A stretch of DNA of 64,000 bases. Origin: Microbacterium oleivorans (GTDB taxonomy: Bacteria; Actinomycetota; Actinomycetes; Actinomycetales; Microbacteriaceae). The stretch's first letter is position 1. Each line of letters opens with the position of its first letter. The DNA is taken from assembly GCF_001644225.1 (NCBI RefSeq), contig NZ_LSTV01000001.1, positions 1-64,000 of the forward strand, in the 5' to 3' direction. Both the position numbers and the translations under genes were made by a program. Below, one piece after another: positions 18,995-28,340 of the stretch. The notes beneath the pieces are model-generated. The model saw nothing but the letters and a program-made list of their open reading frames with translations. It ran no database searches and was not told where the DNA came from.

Positions 18995-20476
18995 TCATCC
19001 CTTCGCGCCCTTGCCTTTGCCGTTGTCGTTCTTGCCGTTCTTGTCCTTATCCATCGCGTTCTCCTGACCCTTGCCGACGTTCGGGGTCTTACCGTGGACG
19101 GCGGCCTCGTCCGCGGCGCGCTCCTTCGCCTTCTCGTTCGCCCTGTCCTGCGCCCGCTGGCTCGGTTCGTCACCGGCGTCTTGAGTGTTCGCGGGAGCGA
19201 CGCCCGATGCGGGCTGCGCGGGCGCGACCGACTGGGTCGGGGTATCCGTCGTCGACGTCTGGTCGTCGGGCTGATCGACCGTGACGACGGCGGAGTCGCT
19301 GTCGTCGTCCGCGACGAGCTCGGCGGGGGCCGGTGTCGTCGGCTCGGTCAGCGTCTGCTCGGGCGCGGGCGCCTCACCCGGCGTGCCGCCGGCCCAGAGA
19401 GCGCCGACGAGGATGTGGACGGCGACGACGGCGGTCGCCGCGCCGGCGAGAAGCCAGACGCGCATCCGCCGCGTGCGACGTGCCGATCGCGAGGCGCGGC
19501 GGGTGCGGGGGACGTGATCCTGCAGGGCGGTCGGCGCGGACGCCGCGCCGACGACCGCGGGTGCCGCGGCCATCGCGTCGAACGCCTGCGTGTCCTCGTC
19601 GAGGGTGGCGGTGGCGGGCCGCGCCGGGCGGACGACGTCACGGGGGAGTGAGCGGGCGCGGCAGGCCACCTGCGCCGCGGTGGGTCTGTCGGCGGGCTCG
19701 CGCGCGATCATCGACGCGATCAGCTCCGACCATTCGGGGCCGAGCCACACGGGGATCTCGGGGGTCTCGACGAGGCGGGCCATGACACGACCGATCCCGG
19801 ACGCCTCGGGGAAGGCCCGGTCGCCCGTGATCGTCTCGAGCAGCAGCAGACCGAGAGCGTAGACGTCGGCGGGGGGACCGGCGGGTTCGCCGCGGACCTG
19901 CTCGGGGGCGAGGTACGCGGCCGTTCCGATGACCGTGCCAGGGCTCGTATGCCGTGTGCTGTCGGCGAGGTAGGCGACACCGAAGTCGGCGAGCTTCGGC
20001 CAGAACCTGCGCCCCGGCGTCGTCGAGGCGGCGAGCAGCACGTTCGACGGCTTGACGTCGCGGTGGACGATGCCCGCACGGTGGACCGTGTCGAGACCCG
20101 ACGCGAGTTCCGCGGCGATGCCGGCGGTCTCGGCGGCATCCAGGGGGCCGTCCTGCAGTGCGACGGCCAGCGACGTGCCCTCGACGAACTCCATCACGAG
20201 GTACTCGGGCTGGCCAGGGACGACCTTCGCGTCGAAGAGCGTGACGAGTGACGGGTGGTTCAGGGACGCGAGCAGGGACATCTCGGTGCGCGCACGCGGC
20301 GGGATCGCGGGATGCTCCGCCTCGGTGCGCATGATCTTGATCGCGACGGTGCGACCCAGGACGACGTCTTCAGCGCGGTACACCCGCGCCATGCCGCCCT
20401 GACCGACGCAGCGCCCGAGGACGTAGCGCCCATCGAGCATCCCCGAGGTGATCGGTTCGGCGGGCGGTTCGGTCAC
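18995..20476 (-). CDS. Transmembrane Ser/Thr protein kinase
   Basis: 493 residues. The N-terminal Hanks-type kinase domain (about 15-275) has the glycine loop GQGGMARVY, AIKI lysine, catalytic HRDVKPSNVLL, DFG and APE motifs, so it should be active. A membrane helix lies at about 345-368, followed by an external tail of about 125 residues that is rich in Pro/Thr/Glu and ends in Lys/Gly/Asp/Asn repeats. It has no PASTA modules, unlike PknB. GTG at 20476 is chosen because AGGAG lies 5 bases upstream; a GTG two codons earlier would overlap that site. Confidence 0.88.
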   Translation of the reverse strand: MTEPPAEPITSGMLDGRYVLGRCVGQGGMARVYRAEDVVLGRTVAIKIMRTEAEHPAIPPRARTEMSLLASLNHPSLVTLFDAKVVPGQPEYLVMEFVEGTSLAVALQDGPLDAAETAGIAAELASGLDTVHRAGIVHRDVKPSNVLLAASTTPGRRFWPKLADFGVAYLADSTRHTSPGTVIGTAAYLAPEQVRGEPAGPPADVYALGLLLLETITGDRAFPEASGIGRVMARLVETPEIPVWLGPEWSELIASMIAREPADRPTAAQVACRARSLPRDVVRPARPATATLDEDTQAFDAMAAAPAVVGAASAPTALQDHVPRTRRASRSARRTRRMRVWLLAGAATAVVAVHILVGALWAGGTPGEAPAPEQTLTEPTTPAPAELVADDDSDSAVVTVDQPDDQTSTTDTPTQSVAPAQPASGVAPANTQDAGDEPSQRAQDRANEKAKERAADEAAVHGKTPNVGKGQENAMDKDKNGKNDNGKGKGAKG

Positions 20477-20564
20477 GGCCACTCCTGCGGGTGTTCCGGG
20501 CTGCGGCGGGCCCGTCGGTACGTCGCCTGCGGCGCGACAGTCCGACGGTATGACCTCTACGGAT

Positions 20565-20900
20565 TCAGGTCTGGCGGCTTGACTCTGGGCTCGTTTGGTG
20601 CATGGCGCGGCGTCCGAGCGAACGTTGCGCGCCGCGCAGCAGTCCGGCGATCGCCCCGACCGTGACCAGGGCGCCGACGACGAGAAGCAGCACCGCTATC
20701 GCGCCGCCCGGCTCGGCGCTCGCGAGGGTGTCGGTGAGCGTGTCCGTCGCGGCGGCGGACCCGGCGACGGCGTACCCGGCGGCGGCGATCGCCGCGAAGG
20801 CGATGCCCCACACGACGGCCGCCCAGCGGATGCGAGGACCGGGAACAGGGGATGCCGCGGTGTCGGGGCCGGCGTCGATGTCGCTGTGCGCGTCGGTCAT
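20565..20900 (-). CDS. Small two-helix membrane protein
   Basis: 111 residues with two hydrophobic segments (about 25-45 and 65-88), short charged ends and no recognised domain. Its ATG at 20900 overlaps the stop of the upstream PspC gene (ATGA), so the two are co-translated and it probably works with that envelope-stress protein. Confidence 0.68.
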   Translation of the reverse strand: MTDAHSDIDAGPDTAASPVPGPRIRWAAVVWGIAFAAIAAAGYAVAGSAAATDTLTDTLASAEPGGAIAVLLLVVGALVTVGAIAGLLRGAQRSLGRRAMHQTSPESSRQT

Positions 20901-22348
20901 GAGGACGGTCCTTCCGGGGCGATGTCTGCTTCCGGGTTGAGGTCGATGTACCCGGAGTCCTGCTCGATCACGACTGTTTCGGTGGTGCGCGCGGACTCGC
21001 TGCCCAGGGTGAACGAGTACCGGGTCCGGCCGTCCGGTGTCGTCGTCCGGACCACGTCCTCGAATACGCCGACATCGACCCATCCCTCAGAGGGCGTCGA
21101 CACCCCCACGGCGGCGGTCTCCGTGACGATCGTCACGTCGACCCTCACGCGGTTGTTGATGTAGACGCTGGTTGCTCCGGATCGCTTCTCCACCCGCATG
21201 ATCCCTTCCTCACCGGTGTCCTGGAGCGAGATCGAGAGGTCACCCCAGGGCTGCACGAAGGGGTCGGCCTCGGACGAGAAGGGTCCTTCGACGTTCGAGA
21301 TCCCCCAACTCCCCAGGTGGAGTACGCGCGCGACGGTGAAGCCCGTCGCCGCCAGGCCGCCCACGAGGGTCAGGGTCGTGACGAAGGCGAGGAATCCGCT
21401 CCGACGGCGCAGGATCCCGGCGACCGTCATCGCCCCCGCGAGGACGAGGGCCGCGACGAACAGGCCCGACGCGATCGGATCCGCCGCCTGCGCGGTCAGG
21501 GCGACGATCGTGCCGGTGATCAGGGCCGCACCGATCGCGAGTGCCACGAAAGCGTGCGGCGCACGAGGCGCGACCGTCTGACGCTCCCGCCGGCGTGCGG
21601 CGGCTTCCGCGGCGAAGGCCGCGGTGCGCTCCTGACGTTCGCGCCGCAACTGATCGCGGGCGGCGCGAGCGGCATCCTGCTGCTCCCGTCGCCATGCCTG
21701 GTCCTGCGCCTTCCATTCGGCGTGCTGCTCGCGCCACCGGGCGAGTTCGTCGTCGTCCGCTTCCCGGCCGGGTGCCGCAGGCTCCTCCGGACGGTCGGGC
21801 TCGTCCACGGGGTCGCTCGCGTCAGGCTGCGGCGGGGGCGGCGTCGCACCGACGCGTCGGCGGGGGAGGAGCGCCACGATCACGGCGAACAGGATCGCGG
21901 CGGATGCGACGATGACCGTGACGGCGGCTAAGCCATCCGAAGCCACCCCGGCGAAGACCGAGGATGCCGGGAGCCCCAGGAGAAGCCCGATCGGCGACGG
22001 CACGAAGGATGCGGCGACGAAGATCGCGGCACCGACCTGCCCAGCGTGGAACCGGCCGTCACGGGCCTCCTGCGCCGGGATCCGGCCGTCCGCGTCGGGG
22101 AGGACGGCCCACGCTGCACCGTAGAGGAGGGCGATGGGAATCCCGATCACACCAAGGACGACGAGGATGCCCCGCACGATGAGCGGGTCGACGCCCCAGC
22201 GTGCGGCCACTCCGGCAGCGACGCCGCCGAACCAGCCGTCGGCGCGCACGACCCCCAGAGACGAGGTCCAGCCGAAGAAGCGATCGCCGCGGCTCGGTCG
22301 AGGGGGCGGCGCGTCGGCAGGCGGAGCGAGCGTGGGCTGGGATTCCAT
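20897..22348 (-). CDS. PspC domain-containing membrane protein
   Basis: 483 residues: an N-terminal PspC domain (about 25-90, with a GVAAGVAARWGVDP core and the first membrane helix), two further helices, a charged coiled-coil stretch (about 195-270), three more hydrophobic segments (about 278-360), and a C-terminal beta-rich domain of about 110 residues similar in form to LiaF-type domains. In firmicutes LiaF and PspC proteins restrain an envelope-stress kinase. It is divergent from a PspC-fused histidine kinase and its regulator, which supports that role here. Confidence 0.82.
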   Translation of the reverse strand: MESQPTLAPPADAPPPRPSRGDRFFGWTSSLGVVRADGWFGGVAAGVAARWGVDPLIVRGILVVLGVIGIPIALLYGAAWAVLPDADGRIPAQEARDGRFHAGQVGAAIFVAASFVPSPIGLLLGLPASSVFAGVASDGLAAVTVIVASAAILFAVIVALLPRRRVGATPPPPQPDASDPVDEPDRPEEPAAPGREADDDELARWREQHAEWKAQDQAWRREQQDAARAARDQLRRERQERTAAFAAEAAARRRERQTVAPRAPHAFVALAIGAALITGTIVALTAQAADPIASGLFVAALVLAGAMTVAGILRRRSGFLAFVTTLTLVGGLAATGFTVARVLHLGSWGISNVEGPFSSEADPFVQPWGDLSISLQDTGEEGIMRVEKRSGATSVYINNRVRVDVTIVTETAAVGVSTPSEGWVDVGVFEDVVRTTTPDGRTRYSFTLGSESARTTETVVIEQDSGYIDLNPEADIAPEGPSS

Positions 22349-22461
22349 GCTCCGATCGTGCCGGGGTGCGGCATCCGTCGGAATCGGGGGTCACCCTGAT
22401 CCGTCCCTGATCATCCTTCCGGGCGATGGTCGTCCCGGGTGGGAGATGGTGTGATGTGGAC

Positions 22462-23730
22462 ATGTCCTCCCTCTCGACCGTGTCGGATGCCGCGGTGCGT
22501 CCGGTGCGCCCGGCCCGCCCCGCGCGGCGGCCCCACCGCATCCCGCTCGCCCGCCCGCGGGTGATGGCGGTGTCCGGGGTCGCGGCGGGACTCGCGGACC
22601 ATCTCGGGGTCTCCGCACTGCGGGTGCGGGTCCTGTTCGTCCTGGCCGGCCTGTGCGGCGTCGGGTTGCTCTTCTACGCCTGGTGCTGGGCGCTGATGCC
22701 GATGCGCGCCGGCGACACGACGCCCACACGCCGCGTTCCCGTCGCCTGGGTGTTGCTGACGGGGGCGGGCGCTGCGCTCGCGGGCCTCCTGCTCTCCGCG
22801 GCGGACGGGCGGTCGCTCTGGGTCTGGTTTCGGACGGGGGAGCTGACGGGGTACAGCTTTAGGTTCTGGTCGACGCTGCCCTGGGTCTGGACGGTCACGG
22901 TCCTCGCGACCTCCGCCGGTGTCTGGGCGGGCGCCGTTGATCGGGACGACCCCGCCCGCGGCCCCCGTCACGCGGCGATCGTCCGCACTCTCTCTGCCCT
23001 CGCGCTCGCCGTCGTCGTGATGATCGTCGTCCCGACGGCGGAGCAGCGGGGCGGGCGTGCGGTGCTCGGTGACCTCGTCGTTCCCGTCGCGGGTGCGGTG
23101 GCTATCGCTGCATCCGCTCTGCTCCAGGCCTGGCGGCGCCTCGTCGACGACAGGATCGGGCGGGTGCGCGACGAGCAGCGTGCGGCGATGGCGGCCCACC
23201 TGCACGACTCGGTCCTGCAGACTCTGGCGCTCATCCAGAATCGATCCGAGGCCTCGAGCGAGGTGTCCCGCATCGCCCGCGCACAGGAGCGGGAGCTGCG
23301 CGCCTGGCTGTACGACGGCGACTCGCCGGCCGACAGCGATCTGCCCACCGACCTGCGCGACTACGCCGGGGCGCTCGAGCTCGACTTCCCCGTGCGCATC
23401 GACGTCGTCTCGACGGGCAGCTCCGCCGAGCGAGCCAGTGGCGAACTCGCGGCCGCGGCGCGCGAGGCCATGCTCAACGCGGCGCGTCATGCGGGCGGTG
23501 ACGTCTCGGTGTACATCGAGGGCGCGGCATCCGCCGTCGACGTGTTCATCCGGGACCGCGGTGACGGGTTCGACCCGGCAGCTGTGCCGGCGGACCGCTG
23601 GGGGGTCCGCGAGTCGATCATCGGACGGATGCGGCGGGTCGGCGGCTCCGCCGTCATCCGATCGGTCCCCGAGGTGACCGGCACCGAGGTCAGACTCAGC
23701 ATGCCGACGTCAGGGGCACGGCGTGACTGA
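22462..23730 (+). CDS. PspC-fused NarL-type sensor histidine kinase
   Basis: 422 residues: PspC domain (about 30-90), further hydrophobic segments to about residue 225, then a HisKA_3 dimerisation domain with phosphoacceptor His248 in HLHDSVLQTL, and a HATPase domain (about 320-420) with RDRGDGFDP. ATG at 22462 is chosen over an earlier in-frame GTG/ATG because the protein then starts like its relatives; the -10-like TGTGAT ends 6 bases before it. It overlaps the response regulator gene by 8 bases. Proposed to sense envelope stress through its PspC domain. Confidence 0.88.
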   Translation: MSSLSTVSDAAVRPVRPARPARRPHRIPLARPRVMAVSGVAAGLADHLGVSALRVRVLFVLAGLCGVGLLFYAWCWALMPMRAGDTTPTRRVPVAWVLLTGAGAALAGLLLSAADGRSLWVWFRTGELTGYSFRFWSTLPWVWTVTVLATSAGVWAGAVDRDDPARGPRHAAIVRTLSALALAVVVMIVVPTAEQRGGRAVLGDLVVPVAGAVAIAASALLQAWRRLVDDRIGRVRDEQRAAMAAHLHDSVLQTLALIQNRSEASSEVSRIARAQERELRAWLYDGDSPADSDLPTDLRDYAGALELDFPVRIDVVSTGSSAERASGELAAAAREAMLNAARHAGGDVSVYIEGAASAVDVFIRDRGDGFDPAAVPADRWGVRESIIGRMRRVGGSAVIRSVPEVTGTEVRLSMPTSGARRD

Positions 23731-24397
23731 GTCGGGCCTCGCACCGCTGCGAGTGGTCATCGTCGATGACCACTCCATCTTCCGATCCGGTCTCCGGGCC
23801 GATCTCGACGCGTCGGTGCACGTCGTCGGCGAGGCCGCCGACGTCGAGAGCGCTGTGGCGGTCATCGCCGCGGAGCGCCCCGACGTCGTCCTGCTGGACG
23901 TGCACCTGCCGGGAGGGGGCGGCGCCGCGGCCTCCTTGGGCGGCGAGGCCGTCATCCTCGGATCGGCCGGCACTCCGGCGCGCTTCCTCGCGCTGAGCGT
24001 GTCGGATGCCGCGGCCGATGTCGTCCGCGTGATCCGAGCCGGCGCCCGCGGGTACATCACCAAGGGGTCGTCCGGTGCCGACGTCAGCCGGGCGGTGCGC
24101 GCGGTCGCCGACGGGGATGCGGTGTTCTCCCCGCGCCTCGCGGGTTTCGTGCTCGACGCCTTCGGTGCGGCGGCGGGCGAAACGGCCGCCGTCGACGACG
24201 AACTGGATCGGCTCTCGGGGCGCGAGCAGGAGGTGATGCGGCTGATCGCGCGCGGCTACTCCTACAAGGAGGTCGCGCAGGAGCTCTACATCTCGGTCAA
24301 GACTGTGGAGACCCACGTCTCGTCGGTGCTGCGGAAGCTGCAACTGTCGTCGCGACACGAGTTGACCGTGTGGGCATCCGAACGGCGCCTCCTGTGA
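23723..24397 (+). CDS. NarL/LuxR family response regulator
   Basis: 224 residues: receiver domain with acidic pocket Asp15/Asp16, phosphoacceptor Asp59 (VVLLDVHLPG) and Lys in ITKGSSG, then a C-terminal LuxR helix-turn-helix (about 160-224). The GTG start overlaps the kinase gene by 8 bases, so this is the kinase's cognate partner. The GTGA overlap with the next glycosyltransferase gene suggests the regulator and envelope polysaccharide synthesis share a transcript. Confidence 0.92.
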   Translation: MTESGLAPLRVVIVDDHSIFRSGLRADLDASVHVVGEAADVESAVAVIAAERPDVVLLDVHLPGGGGAAASLGGEAVILGSAGTPARFLALSVSDAAADVVRVIRAGARGYITKGSSGADVSRAVRAVADGDAVFSPRLAGFVLDAFGAAAGETAAVDDELDRLSGREQEVMRLIARGYSYKEVAQELYISVKTVETHVSSVLRKLQLSSRHELTVWASERRLL

Positions 24398-25941
24398 GCG
24401 GCTGGACGGCGCGCGCTTCGACCCTGGTCGTCGGTGCCGTGTGGGTCGCCCTCGCCGTGCCGCTGGTGATGTGGGCGGCCGCGCAGAACTCGCCTCTCGC
24501 GATCGCGTTCGCCGCGGCGAGCGCGCTCACGTGGATCTCCGGCGGGCGGGCCGTCGCGCTGTGGCTGCGGGCGTCGTCTCCGCAGCGTGTCCCGCATCCC
24601 ACCGCCGGCGCGCGGCCCGATCGCATCGCCCTGCTCGTCTGCGTCTGCGACGATCTGGATGCGGCGGCGGTGGTCCGCAGCTCGCGACAGGACCTGCCGG
24701 TCGACGTCGTGCTCCTCGATGACTCGCGCGAGCCGGAAGTCATGGCGCGGGTCGATGCCCTCGCGGCCGCGCACGGATGGACCGCCATCCGGCGCCCGGA
24801 GCGGACCGGTTTCAAGGCCGGCAACCTCAACGCCGGGATCGCCCGGCTGCGTGGACGGTATGACGCGTATCTGATCTGCGACAGCGACGTCGTCCTGGGC
24901 AGCGGCGTGGCGCGGGTGTGCAGCGCGGTCCTGGCCGACCCGGGGGTCGCGGTGGCCCAGGCTGCACCGGCGGCATCCCCCGGCCGCAGTCGCTTCGCGC
25001 GCTACTTCGGTCCCCTCCTCGCGACCCACCTCGGCGTCACCCGACGTGGCCGGGGTGCCCACGGAGTGACGGCGTTCCTCGGGCGCGGCGCGCTCGTCCG
25101 GGCTGCCGCCGTTGAGGACGTCGGCGGCTTCCCCGAGGCCGTCGCGGAGGACCTCGCCATGACCGTCCGGCTGCGTCGCCGGGGCTGGCGGATCGTCGAC
25201 GCCGACGTCGGCTTCTCCGAGGACTACCCGATCGACTACGCGGCGTTCCGGGTGCAGTTGCGCAAGACCGCCGAGGGAGCGGTGGAGTTCCTGCGGCATC
25301 CCGGGCGGATGCGTGGAATGCGGCTGCGTGAGGGCCTCGATCTGGCGCTCGAGACGGCGCTCGTCCCCGTGACGGCGCTCGCGGGCGCTGCGACGCTCAT
25401 CACCGGGGCGGCGCTGGCGGGCCTCGGCGCGCCGCCGCCGGTCTGGGGCATGATCGTCTCCGCCGTCGCGGCAGCGGCTCCGCTCCTCCCCGAAGCCGTC
25501 CGCCGGGCGCGGTCCCAGCGCCCGGCCGCCGGTGTCGCCTTCGCGCTGATCGCCGGCCTGCTGTACGCGTCCACGACGTTCGTGGTCCTCGCCGCCGTGA
25601 TCCGGACGGCCCTCGGTCGACGCGCGACCTTCTGGGTGACCCCGAAGCGACGTTCCCGACCGGGGGCGATCACGGCGGTCGCGCTCCTCCGCGACGAGAT
25701 CGTGCTCGTACCCCTCCTGGTCGTGACCGCCGTCCTCGTGTCGGGATCGGTTGCCGCGGCGGCGGGCCCCGTCGTGCCGGCCACCCTCGCCGCGCTGTTC
25801 GCCTGGGGGATGCTTCGCCACCCCACCCCTTCGGACGTCCACGCCCCGCCGACTCGGCGTCGGCGGACCTTGAGCGCGCGACGGGGGTCGACGGGCGTCG
25901 CCGCTGTCTCGCCCGGACTGCCGCGCGCACTCACGCGCTGA
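24394..25941 (+). CDS. Family 2 glycosyltransferase, membrane-bound
   Basis: 515 residues: two N-terminal membrane helices (about 5-55), a GT2 catalytic domain (about 75-300) and three to four C-terminal helices. The GT2 signatures are FKAGNLNAG, the DSD metal-binding motif (CDSDVV) and the acceptor-side AEDLAMTVRL. The layout matches processive or chain-extending cellulose-synthase-like enzymes, though no clear QxxRW is seen. GTG at 24394 overlaps the response-regulator stop (GTGA). Likely a cell-surface polysaccharide enzyme under the upstream two-component system; sugar unknown. Confidence 0.82.
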   Translation: MSGWTARASTLVVGAVWVALAVPLVMWAAAQNSPLAIAFAAASALTWISGGRAVALWLRASSPQRVPHPTAGARPDRIALLVCVCDDLDAAAVVRSSRQDLPVDVVLLDDSREPEVMARVDALAAAHGWTAIRRPERTGFKAGNLNAGIARLRGRYDAYLICDSDVVLGSGVARVCSAVLADPGVAVAQAAPAASPGRSRFARYFGPLLATHLGVTRRGRGAHGVTAFLGRGALVRAAAVEDVGGFPEAVAEDLAMTVRLRRRGWRIVDADVGFSEDYPIDYAAFRVQLRKTAEGAVEFLRHPGRMRGMRLREGLDLALETALVPVTALAGAATLITGAALAGLGAPPPVWGMIVSAVAAAAPLLPEAVRRARSQRPAAGVAFALIAGLLYASTTFVVLAAVIRTALGRRATFWVTPKRRSRPGAITAVALLRDEIVLVPLLVVTAVLVSGSVAAAAGPVVPATLAALFAWGMLRHPTPSDVHAPPTRRRRTLSARRGSTGVAAVSPGLPRALTR

Positions 25942-26006
25942 TCGCGGACGGCTACGACGCCGCCGCCCTGGACGCAAGGGGGCCGCGGGGGCGGCGTGTG
26001 CGCGGC

Positions 26007-26012
26007 TACCGT
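26007..26012 (+). promoter_or_regulatory. -10 element, leaderless type (FUSC gene)
   Basis: TACCGT ends 6 bases before the ATG at 26019, and fixes the start there. Confidence 0.55.
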
Positions 26013-26018
26013 TCCGGC

Positions 26019-27122
26019 ATGGCACCCTCGCTTCCTCGACGCACCGCGGCGCAGGTCGCGCTCGGCGTGCGTCGGGCCGGAGGCGACGTGTTCACGCCGC
26101 GACGACTGATCCTCGCGCTCAAGACCGCGGTTGCGGCTGCGGTGGCGTGGTTCTTCGCGCCCCTCGTCCCGTTCGCCGACGCGGACTACTCCTACTACGC
26201 CCCCCTCGGTGTGCTCGTCAGCATGTACCCGACCGTGGCGGACTCCGCCCGCGCGGGCGTCCAGTCGCTCGTCGGTCTGGCCTGCGGCATCGCGGTCGGG
26301 TTCGGAGGCCTCGCGATCGTCGCTTCGGGCGCTCCGGGGATCGTCGCCGTCGGTGCGGTGGTGCTGGTCGGCGTGGCGGTCGGCGGCATCCGTGCCCTCG
26401 GTGTCGGCCGGGACTGGGTGGCTCTGGCCGGGCTCTTCGTCCTCCTGCTCAGCAAGAACGATCCCGACGGCTTCTCGTCCTCGTACCTCGCCACGATGGC
26501 CTTCGGGGTGCTCGTGGGGGTCGTCGCGAACTACGTGCTCGTGCCGCCGCTGTACCTGCAGTCGGCGCGCGACCGGTTGTCCGAGCTGCGCGCCGCCGTC
26601 GCCACCGCGCTCGACCGTGCGGCGGACTCCGTGGCCCAGGGCCGGCCCGACGCCGGGGTGCTGCGCGAGGACGGCGAGGCGCTCGCCGAACTGTCGATCG
26701 CGGTGTCCGCCGACGTCGACGAGGCGTCCCGGTCCGAGCGCGCCAACATCCGCGCCCGCGGTGTCGGCGGTGTGCACGACGAGAACGCGCAGCGGTGGTG
26801 GGGTCTCGAGCGCGCGACGTATCTCGCCCGCGACCTGCTCGACGTCCTGGCGCAGCACGAACGGCTCGACGAGCGGCACGGCGATCCGCAGGCGCTCGCC
26901 ACGGCGATGAGGTCCGTCGCGGACCTGCTCGCGACGCCGCCGGGAGACGCCGAGACGGGGGCGCGGACGGATGCCGCGTGGCGCGACATCGACGCCTACG
27001 GCGCGTCGCTGCCCGCCCCCGACGAGGCCACCGACACGCACGACCAACCGGGGCTCTGGCTGGCGGCGACGCTGGGACGGATGACTGACATCTCGAGACG
27101 GGTCTCGGACGCCCTGCCCTGA
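26019..27122 (+). CDS. FUSC family membrane protein
   Basis: 367 residues: five to six N-terminal hydrophobic segments (about 25-175), then a long helical cytoplasmic domain (about 180-350). This is the half-size layout of FUSC/aromatic acid exporter-like proteins. The ATG at 26019 is chosen from the -10 hexamer 6 bases upstream; an in-frame start 21 bases earlier lies inside the promoter. Substrate unknown. Confidence 0.8.
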   Translation: MAPSLPRRTAAQVALGVRRAGGDVFTPRRLILALKTAVAAAVAWFFAPLVPFADADYSYYAPLGVLVSMYPTVADSARAGVQSLVGLACGIAVGFGGLAIVASGAPGIVAVGAVVLVGVAVGGIRALGVGRDWVALAGLFVLLLSKNDPDGFSSSYLATMAFGVLVGVVANYVLVPPLYLQSARDRLSELRAAVATALDRAADSVAQGRPDAGVLREDGEALAELSIAVSADVDEASRSERANIRARGVGGVHDENAQRWWGLERATYLARDLLDVLAQHERLDERHGDPQALATAMRSVADLLATPPGDAETGARTDAAWRDIDAYGASLPAPDEATDTHDQPGLWLAATLGRMTDISRRVSDALP

Positions 27123-27164
27123 CCCCGGTTGCGACGCACAGGAGACTCATATGAGAGTGGGGGG

Positions 27165-28340
27165 ATGACGACGGTGGACGTGGATGCGGCGGCGCGCGAA
27201 GCGGCGAGGCAGCGCGCGCTCGAGCAGCTCGACATCCTCGATCACCCGACGGACGAGCGTGTCGACCGCGTCACACGGCTCGCCCGCGAGATCTTCGACG
27301 TGCCGATGGTGAGCGTCACGCTGCTGGACGACGACCGGCAGTGGCGACTCTCCGAGCAGGGGTTCGACGGGGAACGCGAGGCACCGCGCGAGGGTTCCTT
27401 CTGCGGCGCGACGGTCGAGCGGGGATCGATGCTCGTCGTCGAGGACGCGGCATCCGACGGGCAGTTCCGGAGCAATCCCTTCGTCGTCGGCGATCCGCAC
27501 CTGCGCTTCTATGCGGGCCAGCCCCTAGAGGCGCCGGGCGGCGAACACATCGGCACCCTCTGCATCCTGGACACGAAACCCCGGACGCTCACGGAACCCC
27601 AGCGCGAGCTCCTGCGCGAGATGGCGCTCTGGGTGCAGTCGGAGATCGCGCGGGAGCACGAGTTCGACCGTGCCGGCGAAGTGCAGCGCGCGCTCCTGCC
27701 GAAGCGCGCGCCCGAGGTGGCCGGTTTCACTCTCGCCGCCGACGCGATCGCCTCCGGCTCCGTCATGGGCGATCTCTACGACTGGTACCTGCACGAGGGA
27801 CGGCTGCGGCTGACCCTCGCCGATGTGATGGGCAAGGGGATCGGCGCCGGACTCATCGCCGCAGGTGTGCGCGCCTCGCTGCGCACCGCCCGTGATCGTC
27901 CGTTGATTGCCGCCGTCGAAGACCTCGATCGCCAGGTCTCGGACGACCTCGCCGATCTGCACATGTTCGTCACCGCCGTCGTCGCCGACGTCGATGGCGC
28001 GACGGGCGACGTCGAGCTCGTCGACGCCGGGCACTCCCTCTCGTTCGTGGTCCGGGCAGATGACACGTGGCATCCCGTGCGTTCGACCGGTCTGCCGCTC
28101 GGGATGGGGATCGAGGATGCCCGCACGTCCGCGCGCCTGCGGTTGGAGCCGGGCGACGCCCTGCTGTGCTGCAGCGACGGCGTCCTCGACATCCTCGACG
28201 TCGACGATCCCTTCGGTCAGGTGCTGCGCGCACTCCGCCGGTGGGGTCCGGCGGGTGCGGTCGCCGAGGGCATCGCGCTCGCACGCGAGCGGAAGGCCCC
28301 CGACGACGTCACCCTCATGGTCGTCCGGCGGGACGCATGA
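27165..28340 (+). CDS. GAF-PP2C (SpoIIE/RsbU-type) phosphatase
   Basis: 391 residues: a GAF domain (about 20-160, with SFCGATV and a CILD motif) followed by a SpoIIE-type PP2C domain (about 165-390). Metal-binding acidic residues appear in MGDLYDWY and LLCCSDGVLD. Such enzymes dephosphorylate STAS-domain antagonist proteins when their sensor domain is engaged. The gene begins a four-gene overlapping run with a GT2, a STAS protein and an RsbW-like kinase, so all parts of a partner switch except a sigma factor are present. ATG at 27165 fits a GAGAGT hexamer 6 bases upstream. Confidence 0.88.
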   Translation: MTTVDVDAAAREAARQRALEQLDILDHPTDERVDRVTRLAREIFDVPMVSVTLLDDDRQWRLSEQGFDGEREAPREGSFCGATVERGSMLVVEDAASDGQFRSNPFVVGDPHLRFYAGQPLEAPGGEHIGTLCILDTKPRTLTEPQRELLREMALWVQSEIAREHEFDRAGEVQRALLPKRAPEVAGFTLAADAIASGSVMGDLYDWYLHEGRLRLTLADVMGKGIGAGLIAAGVRASLRTARDRPLIAAVEDLDRQVSDDLADLHMFVTAVVADVDGATGDVELVDAGHSLSFVVRADDTWHPVRSTGLPLGMGIEDARTSARLRLEPGDALLCCSDGVLDILDVDDPFGQVLRALRRWGPAGAVAEGIALARERKAPDDVTLMVVRRDA

